DNA of 64,000 nt from Euleptes europaea (Eukaryota > Chordata > Lepidosauria > Squamata > Sphaerodactylidae), in the NCBI RefSeq assembly GCF_029931775.1, contig NC_079312.1, positions 9,803,821-9,867,820 of the forward strand, read 5' to 3'. Both the position numbers and the translations under genes were made by a program. The notes beneath the pieces are model-generated. The model ran no database searches, was not told the DNA's origin, and saw only the letters and a program-made list of their open reading frames with translations. Below, piece by piece: positions 10,021 to 20,129 of the stretch. Position 1 is the first letter of the stretch; each line of letters opens with the position of its first letter.

Positions 10021-10749
10021 CTCTTTCTCCCGTCCCTGGGCCTCTCGCTGCCTCAGCAGGAACTCCTCAGCCAGAGCCACCACCTGGGAGCAAGTCGCTG
10101 GTCCACATTCTTTGACCCAACTTTGGATCTCAGGCGGGAGGATCGTCAACAGCTGCTCCAAGATCAGTAGTTCCAAGATCTGCTCCTTGGAGTGTTGCTC
10201 AAATTTCAGCCACTGGCAGCAAAGTTCTTGCAGCTGGCTGTAAGCCCCTCTTGGCCCCTCAGCCTCCTGATAGCAGAAGCGCCTAAAGCGTTGCCGAATC
10301 TTCTCCCTCTTCATAGCGTCTCCTCGCAAGATGGCTGCCTTCACTTTCCTGTATTCCTCTCTGTCTCTGGCCTCCAGACTGTTAAAGGCCTGCTCCGCTT
10401 CACCACTGAGGGCCGGCAGGAGTTGGGCCACCCACTTGTGCTTGGGCCACTGGCAGGCTTTGGCCACTTGCTCAAAGGAAGCCAGAAAGGCTTCTGTGTC
10501 ATCCCATGGGGCGGGCTCTTTTGGTGATTGTGAGGCCACCCACCCTGACTGACATGGGGCCTCCACTGTCCTCAGGAATGCCTGCAGTTGTGTTTCCCAG
10601 TGCTGAAGCAGCCCTTCGCATGGCTCTTGTTTTACTGCTTGTGCTGGTAACCTTTGCAAGATACTCCCAGCTTGTAGAACACGAGGGGCTTGTCCTACTC
10701 TTCGCAGTTTCTTCATCAGTGGGGAGCCTGTTGAACACTGCTCTTCCAT
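10021..10749 (-). CDS. SCAN zinc-finger gene A, exon 1 (SCAN domain)
   Basis: First coding exon, 243 residues. The ATG at 10749 (MEEQ) is the first in frame and matches MEEQ in gene C. SCAN domain at about 150-235 (the core has [19 protein letters not shown], then [18 protein letters not shown]), a helical dimerisation module that pairs SCAN proteins. Residues 81-148 (from [16 protein letters not shown]) are also shared with gene C and look like the N-terminal half of a retroelement-type capsid fold; such a long form is known from reptile SCAN proteins, and SCAN is thought to descend from a Ty3-like gag. LKxEP-type sumoylation site near residue 40 (AVKQEP). The donor is GAG before GTGAGAT. 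The exon ends in phase 0. Confidence 0.88.
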
Positions 10750-10976
10750 TTTGATCCCACAGTGATTATCTCTGATGGAGAATACCTCTAGAACAAAATG
10801 TTAATATGCTTTGGGCATTCAGAACTGCCGCAACAGGCTTCTTTCTGGGGAAATGGGAGGGAAGAGACACAGAGTGTATGGACACAAACATTCAGCATGT
10901 TAAATGCATACATAAAGTTGGGGGTGCCCACCGCTGCCCTGAGCAGTGGCAGAAAAAAATAAAGTTGGTTCCATGA

Positions 10977-11122
10977 GTGCTGTGACATCACTTCTGGGGA
11001 AAACCCAGAAGTGGTGTCAAGTAGCTCTAGGAATCACTGCAAACTCAGTAGTTTTCCATAGAATTTCCACCGATTCCTAGAGCTATCTCACATCTCTTCT
11101 GAGCTTTTCCACTATGTCACTG
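10977..11122. mobile_element. Palindromic MITE, same family as 9618-9763
   Basis: Shares 'gacatcacttctggggaaaa' and the central 'tagctctaggaat' in both orientations; the arms have diverged more than in the copy at 9.6 kb. Confidence 0.6.
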
Positions 11123-11230
11123 TGTCCCCCCCCCCCGCAAGCTCCCACTGGTTGCCAGGCAATACTAGTGGGGGGGCACATTCTCAAGAGATACATCCAT
11201 TTTGTAAAATTTGCCTTGATTACATTCTAG

Positions 11231-11527
11231 CATGAGCCCCGTGGCGCAGAGAGGTAAGCTGCAGTACTGCAGTCCAAGCTCTGCTCACGACCTGAGTTCG
11301 ATCCTGACGGACGTTGGGTTCAGGTAGCCGGCTCAAGGTTGACTCAGCCTTCCATCCTTCCTAGGTCAGTAAAATGACTACCCAGCTTGCTGGGGGTAAA
11401 GTGTAGATGACTGGGGAAGGCAATGGCAAACCACCCCATAAATATAGTCTGCCTAGTAAACGTGATGCAACGCCACCCCGTGGGTCAGTTATGACCTGGT
11501 GCTTGCACAGGGGACTACCTTTACATA
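11231..11527 (+). repeat. Sauria-type SINE, near full length
   Basis: It starts 'gagccccgtggcgcagagag', the tRNA-like head with an A box; B box 'gagttcgatcctgacgg'; the body has 'ctcaaggttgactcagcctt' and 'ttgctgggggtaaag'; the tail is 'gacctggtgcttgcacaggg'. This is the recognisable squamate SINE whose tail is shared with BovB-type RTE LINEs, which normally mobilise it. It is the best lineage marker in the window. Confidence 0.8.
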
Positions 11528-11639
11528 CTAGGACGTAGCACTACACACTTTCAAAGGTTAGCATTTTCATGCGCTTGATGTGCCATATCCCCAAGCCAAA
11601 GCAGGAACTGGTACAGCACCTATTGAGACAACAAAAATC

Positions 11640-11775
11640 TCAGGCTCAGTCACTGGCATCTCCAGTTCAAAGGACAGGAAATGGTAGGGAAGACTGTTCT
11701 CTGCCTAAGACCCTGGAGAGCTACCAGTCAGAGTTGACATCACTGACTAGGGAGCTGACTCTGTCACCCGGCTCC
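11640..11775 (+). repeat. tRNA-Ala-like SINE, 5'-damaged
   Basis: 'ggcatctccagttcaaagg' through 'gagaccctggagagctac'-type body; the tRNA head is mostly lost. Confidence 0.5.
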
Positions 11776-12113
11776 CGCATTCTCCTCTTGCATGTACGCA
11801 CATGCTTCTGTGTGTAAGAAAGAGCCAACACACATCCACTTTAAAAATAAAAATGGAGACCAGTACCTGGATAAACAGAAAGAGTTTAAATCGCATGTTC
11901 ACTCAATGTGCACACTAAGAAAAACCAAGAGTACTTTGTACACAAACATTCATTGTTAAGGAGCGTGCAGGGCTAGTATAAGCCAGGTTTACACGGCCTC
12001 TGATACGAGTCGAATTCATAGTCCCACCTGCGATTCAGTCCCTGGGACCTCTAGTTGAAGGATGTAAGCGGCAGGTTGTGAAAAAGACCTGTCCCTGCCT
12101 GAGACCCTGGAAA

Positions 12114-12738
12114 TTAGGAAATAAACAGCACCCAAACTCAATGTACTAAACAACTCATTATTGTATTTTTTCAAGAATTTTTTCACACAGTATAAATACT
12201 ATATTCTAATATCAAATCGATGTCCATATATACACAAATTGAACATAAAAATGTCTCTCCACTATAACAAAGTCCGTGAAGTACGGGAGATCGCAGATGT
12301 TGAGTCCAAGTTAGATTGATATACAATGTTCAAAGAAGCTGCAGAGACATTTTTATGTTCATAATTCACAGTGGGTAGCTGTGTTAGTCTGTTTGCAGTA
12401 GTCAAAAAGGGCAAGAGTCCAGTAGCACCTTAAAGACTAACAAAAATATTTTCTGGTAGGTATGAGCTTTCTGAAGAAGTGAGCTGTGGCTCACGAAAGC
12501 TCATACCCTACCAGAAAATATTTTTGTTAGTCTTTAAGGTGCTACTGGACTCTTGCCATTTTTATGTTCAATTTGTGTATATATGGACATCGATTTGATA
12601 TTAGAATATAGTATTTATACTGTGTGAAAAAATTCTTGAAAAAAATACAATAATAAGGAGTTGTTTAGTACATTGAGTTTGGGTGCTGTTTATTTCCTAA
12701 TCACTATTATTACAGCACTTGGCTATATTTTGTTTGGT
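12114..12738. mobile_element. Foldback insertion with 14-base TSD and PLE-tail core
   Basis: A 625-base unit inserted in a tRNA-Ala-like SINE; the SINE text tgagaccctggaaa is duplicated on both sides (12100-12113, 12739-12752). The outer inverted arms, about 145 bases each (12113-12257, 12557-12701), differ at only a few positions. Inside lies a second inverted repeat (12409-12471 and 12494-12556) made of the PLE tail in both orientations, with CTGAAGA (12471-12477), a 6-bp hairpin and GAAA (12495-12498) at its centre. A 17-base piece of the outer arm also recurs inverted at 12343-12362. The long TSD and lack of transposon TIR hallmarks suggest copying by a PLE or LINE machinery. Confidence 0.7.
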
Positions 12739-13419
12739 TGAGACCCTGGAAAGCCATGGCCGGTCGGAATAGCCCAAATCTGGATATACAAACCACTGAT
12801 CTAATTCAGGATGAGGATCTTTAATACATCCGCACCCTTCGTACGTCTGGGCAATAGTGACTGAACTCCCATACACGCTTCAAAGTTCTTGTTTATGGGC
12901 TATTAAAGACAAATTTGAAAAGAAAATATTCCCACACTCACACCCTCTTCTACCAGTGGCAACTCTGATCAATGAATCCAAGCAGGATCCAGTGACTGCC
13001 TCTTTGAGATGAGCTGCCCCACCCAATCCGGAAGGAGGATATTCTGCTGAGATCAGCTGGAAGGACAGATGTGCTTTGCCTCTGATCACAGGGAAAGGGG
13101 ACAGCATCTGTCCCTGTCCACTGCCTTCCGGGTGTCTTTTCTCCGCTTTCTTTCCCCCTTTGTTTCTGCCTTACCTTAAGCTCCCTCTTGTTAAGGCTGC
13201 AAAGAGATTCAAAATCAAATTCCTCCCACCACAGGAAAACAGCTGCCACTGTTGTACATGCTACATCCATCATGTCCTCTCTAGGAAATACAGCTCGGAT
13301 GGGTTAACCCTTAAATCTCACTTTTAGAGAAGTTTATTCCTCAGCAACGTTTTGGAGAGATCGGAACAAAATTCAAATCTCTCTGCACTTTAAAAAAAAA
13401 GCATGGCTTAAGTGTAGAC

Positions 13420-13704
13420 CAGTGGTTCCCAACCTTTTTTTGACCAGGGACCACTAGGACTTTTTTGATCGGTGCAGGGACCCCAAGGTTCAAAACAAAA
13501 ATTCTGAGAACTTGAAAATAAACTTTAATCATAACTGTTAGTTAAACATTTAACTTAGAATAACATTTGAATATATATTTTTATAATAGAGAACTTTTAA
13601 TTGAAAATATTAATTTATTATGGGTTTATAACTTTGTTTCGCGGACCTTAATTTAGTTCTCGCGGACCCCTGGGGGTCCACGGACCCCTGGTTGGGAACC
13701 ACTG
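13420..13704. mobile_element. hAT MITE with perfect 8-base TSD
   Basis: Terminal inverted repeats cagtggttcccaacc / ggttgggaaccactg, flanked by the 8-base repeat gtgtagac (13412-13419, 13705-13712). 285 bases, AT-rich centre, no coding capacity. The TIR and 8-base TSD are those of hAT elements. Confidence 0.88.
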
Positions 13705-14095
13705 GTGTAGACAGACCTATTTAGTGCCATCACTGCGATGCTTTGTAGCGATCTGTGGTTTTAAAACTGAAAGTTTACTCTGGATACAATTGCCAACCTC
13801 CAGGTGGGGGTATGAAGATCTCCCAGAATTACAAAGATCAGATCTCCTGGAGAAAAAAGGCTGCTTTGGAGGGCAGACCCTATGGCACTATACTCTGCTG
13901 AAGTTCTATGGTTGCCAGTCTCAATGTTAGTGCACATGGACTGTAAAAATACATTGATTATCTTTTTACCAGATACTATATTATGTTGGTCATGAGTTTT
14001 GGGTATTCTTCTTTGTGTATATAAAATTGAGTTGCATACAGTATAATTGCTGTTTTATGTTTGCTAACTAACTGACAGCACGCTAACTCTTGTTT

Positions 14096-14530
14096 GCTAA
14101 GTCTCCAGGTCGTGGCTGGAGATCACCCAGAATTACAATTGGTCTCTAGGGTCTCCGGAAAAAATGGCTGCTTTGGAAGATGAAGAAGAGTTGGTTTTTA
14201 TACCCCACTTTTCTCTACCTTAAGGAGTCTCAAAGCAGCTTACAATCATAGTCCCTTCCCCTCCCCACAACAGGCACCTTGTGAGGTAGATAGAGCTGAG
14301 TGAGTTCCGAGAGAACTGTGACTGGCCCAAGGTCACCCAGCTGGCTTCATGCGGAGTAGTGGGGAATCAAACCTGGTTCTCCAGATTATAGAGTCCACCG
14401 CTCTTAAGCTCTACACAACACTGGCTCTCCAAGATGAACTCTATGACATTATACTCCACTAAGGTCCTTCCCCTCTCCAAACCCCACCCTCCCTTGGTTC
14501 CACCCCCCAAAGTCTCCAGGAATTTCCCCA
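14096..14530 (+). repeat. 'gccaacctccag'-family copy split by a SINE
   Basis: The repeat runs 14096-14180, is interrupted by a minus-strand tRNA-derived SINE (14180-14440, beginning with its 'agagttggtttttatac' tail) and resumes with 'gatgaactctatgacattat'. A short 'agatgaa' repeat flanks the insert. Confidence 0.6.
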
Positions 14531-14611
14531 CCCTATATTGCTTGAAAAAGGAGAAAAAGAAAACTAATAGGTATCTTCCAAGTAATAACTTAGCAAACTG
14601 ATGAATCCAGT

Positions 14612-14762
14612 AATCACAGTGTTTATGTAAAGTGTTAATGTAAAGAGGCTAAGATCTACAATAATCAGTGTTTATGTAAAGTGTTAATGTAAAGAGGATA
14701 AGATCTACAATAATCACAGTGTTTATGTAAAGTGTTTACATAAAGAGAATAAGATCTACAAT
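14612..14762. repeat. Tandem repeat, three units of about 50 bases
   Basis: The unit starts 'aatcacagtgtttatgtaaa' and ends 'aagatctacaat'; lengths 51, 49 and 51 bases. Confidence 0.85.
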
Positions 14763-17300
14763 AAAAAATGATTGGATGTTTTAGGCAACAGTGGAACCTC
14801 CATGTACAAAAGCAGTTTACCTTTAGTATCAGCTGTGACAGGCAAATGGAGTGTCTCCAAAGCCTCTCATATACATTTTTTTTTTAATGCTGAGTTTTCC
14901 CCACAGCCTTTTTGAAGACGCTGTGTCCAGCTTCTTGGGCATGCATGACAAGCATGTTGGTGGGCCAGCAGAGAGCACGTATATTTAAGCGGATAACCCA
15001 ACAGATAAAGCCCACTATTTCGTTTTGTGGTAGTGTTAGTGTATTACTGATTTTTCAGGAATTCGATGGCCCACCTCCCACAGTGGCCTGTATCAGGGTA
15101 TATTCAAATAAGCCAGTGGCCAGAAAGATGGTTAGGAATAGACCAAAATTCCTTTGTGAATTCTCTGTAGGCTGCCTTTTGTGAGGTCAGTTATACTAAC
15201 TTACAAGCACATCCTGTCGCTGTTCGGGCCGTTAAGTGCCTATACTCTTAGAAAGGATCCCTTCCTGAGAAGGGATATGTTATCTTATTCAGCGAGACAC
15301 CACTAGACCGGAATCAACAGTTCCTAGAAACTTGTTATGGTTCCTAGAAAATCTCTTGAACACGCCAATAAATTTATAATACTGGACAAGAGTAGAAGCA
15401 TAAAAAACACATTTATTTAAATTATATAATATATGCTTTTTGGTTGCAAAGCCTTAAAATATCATATAAGGCTAGACATCATTAGTCTTAAACATGTTTA
15501 TGTAGCAAGTAATCATTCACACTCTCTATGCCTCCATAAAGGAGTATCTTAGTCAGAATATACTCATAAAGTATCCTTAGTGCAATGCACTTTCATTCAG
15601 AATATAAAGTTACAGAAATCCTGTCAAAATATGGTTAATTCTTTGGAGAAAGATTTGGTTAGAAGCATCCTAACTTAAATCATTCAAAACATCATAATAT
15701 TTCAGTACAGAAGACACACTATACCTTGCTGTGTCATCTGTAGTCCTCTAAGAATCTAAGCTCTTGTGAGAACATATGAAGTTATCCCAGAGTATCTGTA
15801 TTTTCTAAGTCTTGAATCCTTTAAAGACTTCTATTAATATTCTTAACTGATCATCATTAAGATCAGGCATTGTCTATGTACATGCTATGCATATTCTTTC
15901 TAGTTTTAGACAGCAATGCTGAATATATAAATACTATTTGTTAGCTTAAAGCTGTTTAAAGTCTCTTTGGCTGTGCCAATCTGTGTATGCGCTGTACAAT
16001 GTATCAGCATTGTGCATATCTCACAGAGTACAGAGAGTCTCCTTTCCCTTCAGGAACATCTCTGGTCTCTTGCTCTGAGGAGGTTCAGAAGTCCCTGTTA
16101 AGTAAAGGACCTTCTGACACTATCTCAGAGGTCTAGCTATTAGCTCTGTGTTCAGGATGCTCTTTAGCATTGGTAAGCCAAATAGGTTTAGTTTGTAAGA
16201 ATCCATAAATCCAATGGACTCTCAGTGTTCCAATATATGGAAAGATCACTGCACTTAGGTTCCCATTCAAAGTATAGGAATTCTAAGGGTCTCTATCCTC
16301 TTCTAGGAATAGAGCAGTCTCACAAGAAGACTGTAAGTAAGATATGTTGAAATATCCAGATCTTGATACTTCAAGATACCTCAGAGAACTGCTGTCCACG
16401 CAAGGATCAGAGTCTCAATGTTTTACATCTCAAGCCTCTGAGATGGAGAAATGTTACTTCAGACAGCTGCAGTCTGCCAGCAATAACAATCTGAAATACT
16501 GGCTGTACTGTGGCTGTATTTATACCATTTCTAAACTCATTAAGAGTGAAGAGAGATCCTTTATCTCTTCTTTCTTATCCATTAAGAGGGATACCTTTTA
16601 TTCCCTTTGTCTGATATGATGTGCAGTGCAGAAATGGCTTACTAGCAGCTGCTCAGCTCTTTATGTCCATATATGGGCATCCTTTCCTTTCAGTCCACTT
16701 TGCTTAAAGTATAAACACTTATTTCTGAGTTACATGATCACGTTATATACATAATTTGTATACTATCCTCTTCGTTAGGACAATACGCATTAAATGAGAC
16801 TACTTAGAAATCTGTAGCACAACATTTAACTATATAACTCATAAAACACAATTATAGCTTACATTGTCACTTGCAAAGTGTCTTTGTTTACAGTAGTCAG
16901 TAGCATAGCCTTTGGCAAGATTACAGAAGAGCAAGAAAGCATATCTTTGAGAGAACTTTAATGCCTTTAGGCTATAATAAGCACAGGTTCAGCTATTAAT
17001 GCACTCTTAGTACATTAAGATATCTTAAGACCTTGAGAAGGACAAAAGTGTCGTGCTTTTGTGATTCTGACATCTGGCAGCTGAGTCAGAAAGGTGATTT
17101 TGGTCACATCTTATTGATAGATAAGGAAAGGTGCTCTGCTTTGCCCCTTCAAGACCAGATCAGGGTAACTAGTCAGCGCTTGATAGAGCTGACCTTGAGA
17201 GTATTCCATCAGCCTGTCAGCATTACACAGACTTTCATTATACATTACACAAACCTCTGCAGTGGCTCAGTTTGCATGATGTGTACTAGCTCTATATGGA
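14763..17300. other. AT-rich stretch, no gene recognised
   Basis: No SINE, LINE or exon that I recognise. On the minus strand a TATA-like site (GGTATAAATACAG, about 16515-16530) and AATAAA near 15405 would suit a long LTR or an unrecorded transcript, but nothing corroborates it. Longest open frames are about 90 codons and show no family motif. Confidence 0.4.
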
Positions 17301-17301
17301 A

Positions 17302-17530
17302 TTAATCCTGCACATGTTCACAGACTACCATAGTTATGTCAGAGACTGTGACAACCCCAGCCTTCCAAAGGAGTCCTGTGCAGGTATGCTTCACTGTCCC
17401 CCTGCCTAAGTAACACAGAAGGAATAACCTTGTTGACTCGTGAGAAACAATAAGGAGATTAGAGGTAATAAAAGCAACACCTTTATTAGCAAGACCTGGA
17501 AGGGGGGGGCAATACTGCAAAGGAACTTAT
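17302..17530 (-). mobile_element. Possible LTR 3' part, minus strand
   Basis: On the minus strand two AATAAA-like signals (about 17463-17485) are followed by a U5-like stretch. No internal region adjoins. Weakly supported fossil. Confidence 0.2.
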
Positions 17531-17743
17531 ACAGATTTGTAGCTGCATATGGGACATATACAAGAGACACAGTTTCCTATTAAAATACCTCTGTTTCATA
17601 AAAAGAGAGTTAAACTGTAGGTTGACAGTTTTTGGATGTATGTGAGTAGATTTAACAATTTTTCCACAGGTATTCCCAAACCATAGTTAGAGGTTATGGG
17701 GGCTACCCCGCAGATCTCAGTAGGCCTCTTAGCTTCTTATTGC

Positions 17744-17920
17744 CCAGGAAGACCCCGTGGCAGGGGGTTTACAACCTTTTTGAGCCTGCGGGCACCTTTG
17801 GAACTCTGAAACGGGCTGGTGGATGCAACAACAAAATGGCTGCTGCAGGAGGCGGAGCCAACCACAAAATGTCAGGGAGAGAGGTTATGCACAACTCTTA
17901 CAGTAACTCTCTAACATTTA
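17744..17920 (+). mobile_element. hAT MITE fragment
   Basis: Shares 'cctttttgagcctgcgggca' and 'acaaaatggctgc' with the complete element at 57939-58273. The left TIR is damaged and the right end is missing. Confidence 0.55.
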
Positions 17921-17929
17921 AGAAGAAAA

Positions 17930-18215
17930 GTTGGTTTTTATATCCTGCTTTTCTCTACTTTTAAGGAGTCCCAAAGTGGCTAACAATCTCTTTCCCTTCT
18001 CCTCCCCACAACAGACACCTTGTGAGGTCGGTGGGGCTGAGAGAGCTGTGACTAGCCCAAGGTCACCCAGCTGGCTTTGTGTGGAGGAGTGGGGAAACCA
18101 ACCCAGTTCACCAGATTAGCCACTGCCACTCAGGTGGAGAGTGGGGAATCAAACTCGGTTCTCCACCACTCCAAACCACCGCTCTTAACCACTACACCAC
18201 ACTGGCTCTCAACAC
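17930..18215 (-). repeat. tRNA-derived SINE
   Basis: Minus-strand copy from the 3' tail ('gttggtttttatatcctgct') to the tRNA-like head ('accactacaccacactggct' as read on plus). Confidence 0.65.
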
Positions 18216-18259
18216 AAAGACCACAACACAAGGACAAAAACACCCTCACAACACCGGTA

Positions 18260-18890
18260 ATAGCTATGTGAAGGCAGAGATTTCCTGCACTGCCGGGAGA
18301 ACTGTGCACTTCCCATCCGACCTCTGGAGTAGCCCACAGTCACAGCACGGGTACCTCTCCCTCACTGCACCCTGGTGGCAACCATATGACCTTCTGGGTG
18401 GGAGTGTGGGGAGCAGCGCTAGGCAGGGTGAGGGCCAATGGGCCAGCTATCACCACGCTATGCTCCTTGCCGAGAAGTTCGACAAGGCGCACACGTTGGC
18501 CAACATCGCCACCGCCATGAAAAAAAAGATTCCTGGGTATGCAAGGGTATCACCATGGGCTTCACGATGGTGGACGGCGGTGCAAACATCAGGGCGGCAG
18601 CAGCGGCATTGGGCCTGGAGGCACGTATTTACTGTGCGGCCCACCTTCTCCACCTTGTGGTGAGGGATGCCCTGGGATCCCAACAAGAAACCAGGCTGGA
18701 TGCCACGACTCATGATTTCCGGCATCTCACGATGAAATACCAGCAGCTCACGAGTCACTTCTCATGGAGTGTGAAGGACGACTACATGCTGCATGATATG
18801 AAGGCCCGGGAAGGCATGCCAGAGCACCGCCTGACAGGCAACGTCGGCACTCGCTCATGCACAGCTGAAGAGTATTTATTAATTATTTCT
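18260..18890 (+). pseudogene. hAT transposase remnant
   Basis: Readable pieces match the central RNase-H-like part of ZBED-type hAT transposases: HGYLSLTAPWW and DKAHTLANIATAMK in one frame (to about 18540), then GGANIRAAAAALGLEARIY and CAAHLLHLVVRDAL in the next (18550-18760). At least one frameshift near 18540 and loss of the N-terminal zinc finger and C-terminal dimerisation region. It is a DNA transposon relic about 340 bases from a hAT MITE fragment. Confidence 0.7.
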
Positions 18891-20116
18891 CACCACTTGA
18901 TTGTTGTCGTTTCCTGGCTGGTTTTGTTGCGGAGCCTTCTGTGTTAAGAGATGCTATTAAAGTAAGTTATTTCTTTATGGGAAGCCTGATTACTTTTTGA
19001 GGCCTTTATTTGAAGGACAGAATATTACACGGTGTCAGAAGTTACGGACATGTATTTTTTTCGACCTCTAACATAAGAAAGGTCCTGCTGGATCAGACTA
19101 AGGCCCATCAAATCCAGCAGTCTGTTCACACAGTGGCCGATCAGGTGCCTCTAGGAAGCCCACAAACAAGACAACCTATACTTGTGTTGTAGGCAATTTG
19201 GCTGAAAAGTGAAAGTGTTGGGAGCAAGCTTTCCAACCATATCTTACAGCAGCTGGAGCTGATGAGATATCTAATAAATGGCAAGTAGCTATTTTGTTGA
19301 ACTGTGTGGGAGAGGAAGCCTTGCTGGTATACAACACTTTAGTTTTTCCTGGTGGGGAGCCAAATGATATTGAAGAAGTCCTTGAACAGTCCAAGAAATA
19401 CTGCACTCCTCAGAATAATGTGATATTTGAATGTTATTCTTTTTGGAATCCATATTCTTTATGGAGACGAGTGAATGCTATTGAACAATTTGTAACTGAA
19501 CTTAAGTTGAAAGCTGACAGCTGTGAATTAGGTGTGACAACTAATGAGATGGTCAGAGACAAGATAGTCTTTAGTGCAACGGAGAAGTTAAAGGAAAGAC
19601 TTTTGAAGGAATCTGACCATCTAGAGAAAGCAGTTGAGATATGTCAACTAGCTGAAGCAACAACATCTCGGCTGCACACCATGGCAACTTTTTCTAAGAA
19701 GCTGTATGAAGCATCTGAGATGGACAAGGATTGTTAAGGGGATTCCTGTCCAGGCACTTGGACACAAGAAGTCACTTTCTGAATATAGACACGATTGTGT
19801 TAGAGATAAAGAATGTTTACAGTGTGGTATTGTGCATAAGCCTCAAGAACGTCCAGCATTTGGAAAGTTTTGTTATAAGTGTGGTGGAAAAAAAAACCCA
19901 CTATGCCATAATCGTTCACAAGCTGAAGAGTTGCTCGAAGAATTAAGAACATCAGAAGACTCCTCTCCAAAAGATTCAGAAAACACTTTGGAAGCAATTC
20001 CCAGCACCTCCCAACTGACTCAGAAAGACAAAAAAATACCGCTGGAAAAGCGAGAATTACGTAAACATAAGAAGACTTCTGAAGTAGACAAACTAGACCA
20101 AGCAACAGCGTCGTAG
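18891..20116 (+). mobile_element. Ty3/Gypsy-like fossil: LTR end, PBS and gag
   Basis: Old virus-like fossil. A presumptive LTR end with a primer-binding-site-like ggtgtcagaag (about 19033-19043, the kind used by vertebrate Ty3 elements) precedes a gag region (about 19290-20100). The gag shows the capsid-like stretch typical of such elements (region 19450-19650) and a CCHC-like zinc-knuckle region (about 19815-19915). A CR1 3' fragment (19067-19166, minus) is inserted between PBS and gag. Broken, with a few breaks; pol and the 3' LTR are absent, and the L1 starts where gag stops. Confidence 0.6.
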
Positions 20117-20129
20117 ACTCCTCTTTTTC

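Noticed and set aside
9871-10754. Plus-strand frames over the SCAN exon
   Set aside because: Antisense shadows of gene A; same for 59556-59846 over gene C and 54996-55195 over the fingers.
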